From contig CAXBNV010000019.1 in assembly GCA_963977185.1 (NCBI GenBank), positions 1-26,847 on the forward strand: a DNA stretch of 26,847 nt. Reading direction: 5' to 3'. This DNA is from CAXBNV01 sp963977185 (GTDB lineage: Bacteria > Pseudomonadota > Gammaproteobacteria > JAGOUU01). Positions within the stretch are counted from its first letter, which is position 1. Every line of letters starts with the position of its first letter. Below the pieces are notes generated by a model. It saw only the letters and a program-made list of their open reading frames with translations. It ran no database searches and was not told where the DNA came from. Made by a program: the position numbers and the translations under genes. This document shows, piece after piece, positions 23,981 through 26,847 of this stretch.

Positions 23981-26808
23981 AAACTAGGTTACCTAAATTT
24001 ATAGCGTTATGTACTTACCACCCAGTTGCCGCAAATGTTTTAATGCTATTATTTATAATTTCTGGTTTATGGGCTCTTAAAAACTTAAACACACAATTTT
24101 TCCCTGATTTTAATGTAGAAGTTATCAGTGTTAAAACTCAATGGATTGGAGCTAATGCTAAAGATGTCTCTGAAAGTATAACAAGACCATTAGAACAAGA
24201 GTTGCGCAGTATAAATTATCTAAAAGAACTTACATCAAATTCATCAGAAAACTTATCTTCTATTAACGTAGAATTCATGCCTGGAACAGATATGGGGCAA
24301 GCTTTAAATGAAGTAAAAGATAAAATAAATCTTGTTAGTAATTTGCCAGATGGAATAGAACAACCGGAGACATCTAGAGTTATCTTCTATGAAGATGTTG
24401 CACAAATTATTATAAGTTCAAATAATGACATAACCCAACTTCGATCATTAATTCATACTTATGAAAGAGAATTATTAAATGCAGGAATTAGCAAGGTCGA
24501 TATATCAGGACTACCTGATGAAGAAATTCATATCGAAGTATCTAAAAAAAATCTTTATAACTTAAAAAAATCTCTTCCTGAGATTGGTAGAATCATTAAC
24601 AAACAGAATCAGAATATTCCATCAGGTAAATTACAAGAGCTTAGTACAGTACAACAAATCAGAGCATCAAATCAAAAAAAACTATCTCATGAAATAGCAA
24701 ATTTACCTATTATTACAGATGATAAAGCCAGCATGCTTCGTGTTGGAGATATTGGAACTATATCAGAGCAACAAGAAAGAGACTCTCATCTTATTTTTTA
24801 TAAAGGTAAACCTGCTGTTATTTTAAGTTTGTTAAGAACAAAAGAATCAGATAGCCTTCAAGCTGCTAAAATATTCCAAACTTGGCTTAAAAATACTCAA
24901 AAAAATACACCTAATAATATTCAAATTGTAGCGTTTTCTGAAAACTGGAAGTTATTAAAAGAAAGAATTAATTTATTAATTAAAAATGGTGCATCTGGAC
25001 TAGTACTATTAGTTGTAATATTATTTTTATTACTCAATCGTCATATTGCTTTTTATGTTGCAACTGGCATTCCTGTTGCATTTTTAGCAACATTGTCTAT
25101 TTTATATTTTGCTGGAGGCAGTATTAATATGATTAGTCTTTTTGCGTTAATAATGGCTTTAGGTATTATTGTTGATGATGCCATAGTTGTCGGTGAGGAA
25201 GCTTTAACTAAATATGAACAAGGAATGTCTCCTCTTAAAGCTATTCTTGCTGCAACAGCAACAATGTTGCCAGCAGTTAGTGCGGCTTCTTTAACAACTA
25301 TTGCTGCCTTTTCACCTTTGATGCTAATTTCTGGAGTTATGGGCAAATTTTTATTTGAACTCCCTTTTGTTGTAATATGTGTTATTATCGCATCTTTATT
25401 AGAGTCTTTTTTAATTTTACCTGGTCATTTGTACCATAGCTTCAAACATTTTTCTAAAAAAGAATTAAAAAGCACGGCATCTGTTAGATACAAACTAGAT
25501 TCAGCTTTTGATAATTTTAAAAATAATAAATTCAAACCTTTTGTTGACCTTGCTGTTACTAATTCTAAAATAACTTTAGTCATTATTTTTGCAATAACAT
25601 TTATAACGCTAAACTTAGTATTTACAAATATTATAAAATTTAATTTCTTTCCCGATCCGGAAATTACTAGAATTAATGCAAATGTCAGATTTATTTCAGG
25701 AACACCTATTGGAGAAATCAATGACTTTATGGGTGAGCTTAAAACTAGTTTAGAAAAAACAGAAGCCCAGCTAGGCGGTAACTTAATTGTAAATGCTATT
25801 TTTCACAAAAACACAGCTTTTTTTATTGAAAAATCACCTTTTGCAGGCAGTAATGTTGCAAGTATATGGTTAGAGATGAAATCACCTGAACAAAGAACTA
25901 TAACTAATAATCAATTTATAAAAAAATGGCGTCAAAATATAAAGATGCCATCTGGAATTGAAACTTTAAACATAGCTCCATTAAAGGCTGGGCCTCCTGG
26001 AGGAGATGTTGACATAGTTTTATATAATCAACCAAATGAAATTTTAAAACAAGCTTCATTAGATTTAATAAAACATTTAAATACTTATAAAGGCGTACTT
26101 AACACTCAAGATGATCTACCTTATGGTCAATTAGAAAACATATTTACTTTACGCCCATTAGCTCATAGATTAGGCATTACTTATCAGGATGTATCAGAAC
26201 AGTTAAAAGCAGCTTTTGATGGTTATACTGTGCAAATATTTAACAGAGAATTTAATGAAGTAGAAGTAAAAGTGATATTGCCAAAGGCACAAAGACAAAG
26301 TCTTGCAACGTTAATAAACTTCCCAATAACAACTAAAAATGGCAATGCTGTTCCATTATCAAACCTTGTTACCTGGAAGACAGAAAGAGGTTTAGATATT
26401 GTAATACATGATTCAGGAATCGAATCTATTAGTATAAGTGCAGATGTTGATAGCTCTCAAAATAATGCTAATATAATTATATCTGACGTAGTAAATAAAT
26501 TTTTACCAAAATTAATCGAAAAATATAATATAAAATATAAATTCAAAGGACGAAATAAAGATCAAGCTCAAACTTTATCTGATATGGCATACGGAGCTAT
26601 ATTAGCTATTGCATTAATTTATTTAATTTTAACTTGGGTTTTTGCTTCTTTTACGTGGCCTTTTTTAGTATTAGTGACTATACCTTTTGGTATTATTGGC
26701 GCTATTTTAGGACACTTTATTCTTGGTATTGATTTAACTATATTATCTTTATTTGGATTTTTTGGTCTAGCAGGAATTGTTATTAATGACTCGGTAGCCA
26801 TCCCCTAA
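23977..26808 (+). CDS. RND efflux pump permease, truncated at its 3' end
   Basis: This is a proton-driven RND transporter of the AcrB/HAE type. It has a first membrane helix (~15-33) followed by TQFFPDF, two large periplasmic porter regions, and the proton-relay aspartates D400 and D401 in IIVDDAIVVGEE. The second half repeats the layout and reaches GLAGIVINDSV, equivalent to helix 10 of AcrB, then runs A-I-P-stop. Family members are usually about 1,020-1,050 residues; this frame stops at 943, lacking the last membrane helices. The protein pattern is normal up to about 26796 and then lost, which suggests an insertion or rearrangement, not a point mutation. As it stands the pump is probably non-functional. 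Confidence 0.88.
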   Translation: MKTRLPKFIALCTYHPVAANVLMLLFIISGLWALKNLNTQFFPDFNVEVISVKTQWIGANAKDVSESITRPLEQELRSINYLKELTSNSSENLSSINVEFMPGTDMGQALNEVKDKINLVSNLPDGIEQPETSRVIFYEDVAQIIISSNNDITQLRSLIHTYERELLNAGISKVDISGLPDEEIHIEVSKKNLYNLKKSLPEIGRIINKQNQNIPSGKLQELSTVQQIRASNQKKLSHEIANLPIITDDKASMLRVGDIGTISEQQERDSHLIFYKGKPAVILSLLRTKESDSLQAAKIFQTWLKNTQKNTPNNIQIVAFSENWKLLKERINLLIKNGASGLVLLVVILFLLLNRHIAFYVATGIPVAFLATLSILYFAGGSINMISLFALIMALGIIVDDAIVVGEEALTKYEQGMSPLKAILAATATMLPAVSAASLTTIAAFSPLMLISGVMGKFLFELPFVVICVIIASLLESFLILPGHLYHSFKHFSKKELKSTASVRYKLDSAFDNFKNNKFKPFVDLAVTNSKITLVIIFAITFITLNLVFTNIIKFNFFPDPEITRINANVRFISGTPIGEINDFMGELKTSLEKTEAQLGGNLIVNAIFHKNTAFFIEKSPFAGSNVASIWLEMKSPEQRTITNNQFIKKWRQNIKMPSGIETLNIAPLKAGPPGGDVDIVLYNQPNEILKQASLDLIKHLNTYKGVLNTQDDLPYGQLENIFTLRPLAHRLGITYQDVSEQLKAAFDGYTVQIFNREFNEVEVKVILPKAQRQSLATLINFPITTKNGNAVPLSNLVTWKTERGLDIVIHDSGIESISISADVDSSQNNANIIISDVVNKFLPKLIEKYNIKYKFKGRNKDQAQTLSDMAYGAILAIALIYLILTWVFASFTWPFLVLVTIPFGIIGAILGHFILGIDLTILSLFGFFGLAGIVINDSVAIP

Positions 26809-26847
26809 AATAGGATAGTCTAAAAGTAGAGTTTTATGTTAAATTAT
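26797..26847. mobile_element. Possible left edge of an insertion sequence (incomplete)
   Basis: Directly after the RND coding pattern breaks, the sequence changes to a short leader containing CCTAAAATAGG (an inverted repeat) and then an ATG at 26836 preceded by TAGAG. A short non-coding end followed by an ATG within about 40 bases is how many IS elements begin. The window ends too soon to see a transposase or the other end. A chromosomal rearrangement is an alternative. Confidence 0.35.

Noticed and set aside
25053..25721. Two minus-strand open frames inside the RND pump gene
   Set aside because: They are antisense shadows of a well-conserved coding frame, with no ribosome binding site or recognisable protein.

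Overview
The window is strongly AT-rich and reads as a gammaproteobacterial chromosome. The evidence is a complete tolQ-tolR-tolA-tolB-pal-cpoB-queE block followed by tRNA-Lys, a DksA close to the E. coli protein, a long class Ia NrdA with a Tyr-type NrdB, and a QseB/PmrA-like two-component pair. Low GC, A/T tracts and Lys/Asn/Ile-rich proteins would fit a host-associated lineage (for example near Legionellales or Francisella-like bacteria), but that placement is inference.

Layout. 1-6672 (minus): a giant protein with a SecA-type helicase motor and an unrecognised ~1,050-residue N-terminus, followed by a prolyl-oligopeptidase-like hydrolase that may be cotranscribed. 6920-9073 (plus): an APH-like/P-loop kinase fusion and dksA. 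9070-9861 (minus): an unrecognised single-pass membrane protein whose stop codon overlaps that of dksA. 9862-10174: a dense control region with helically phased T-tracts, a 12-bp-periodic DnaA-box array and a tandem NrdR-box pair. 10175-14146 (plus): nrdA and nrdB, with a hairpin between them and a strong terminator after nrdB. 14346-16477 (plus): response regulator and histidine kinase. 16485-22601 (minus): the Tol-Pal operon running down through cpoB and queE to tRNA-Lys(UUU), which also has its own near-consensus promoter. 22703 to the end (plus): a membrane fusion protein and an RND pump whose reading frame breaks about 80-100 residues early, where the sequence stops looking like the pump gene. 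The last ~50 bases may be the edge of an insertion sequence.

How the parts work together. The nrdAB region links dNTP supply to replication initiation (DnaA) and nucleotide status (NrdR). The Tol-Pal genes encode the trans-envelope machine for outer-membrane constriction, with CpoB as its periplasmic partner. QueE and tRNA-Lys sit at its end, as in several other gammaproteobacteria, although queC is not present here. The least explained parts are the SecA-like giant with its four 14-residue C-terminal repeats and neighbouring hydrolase, and the membrane protein at 9070-9861 behind its phased T-tracts. No CRISPR array, rRNA or complete mobile element was seen.
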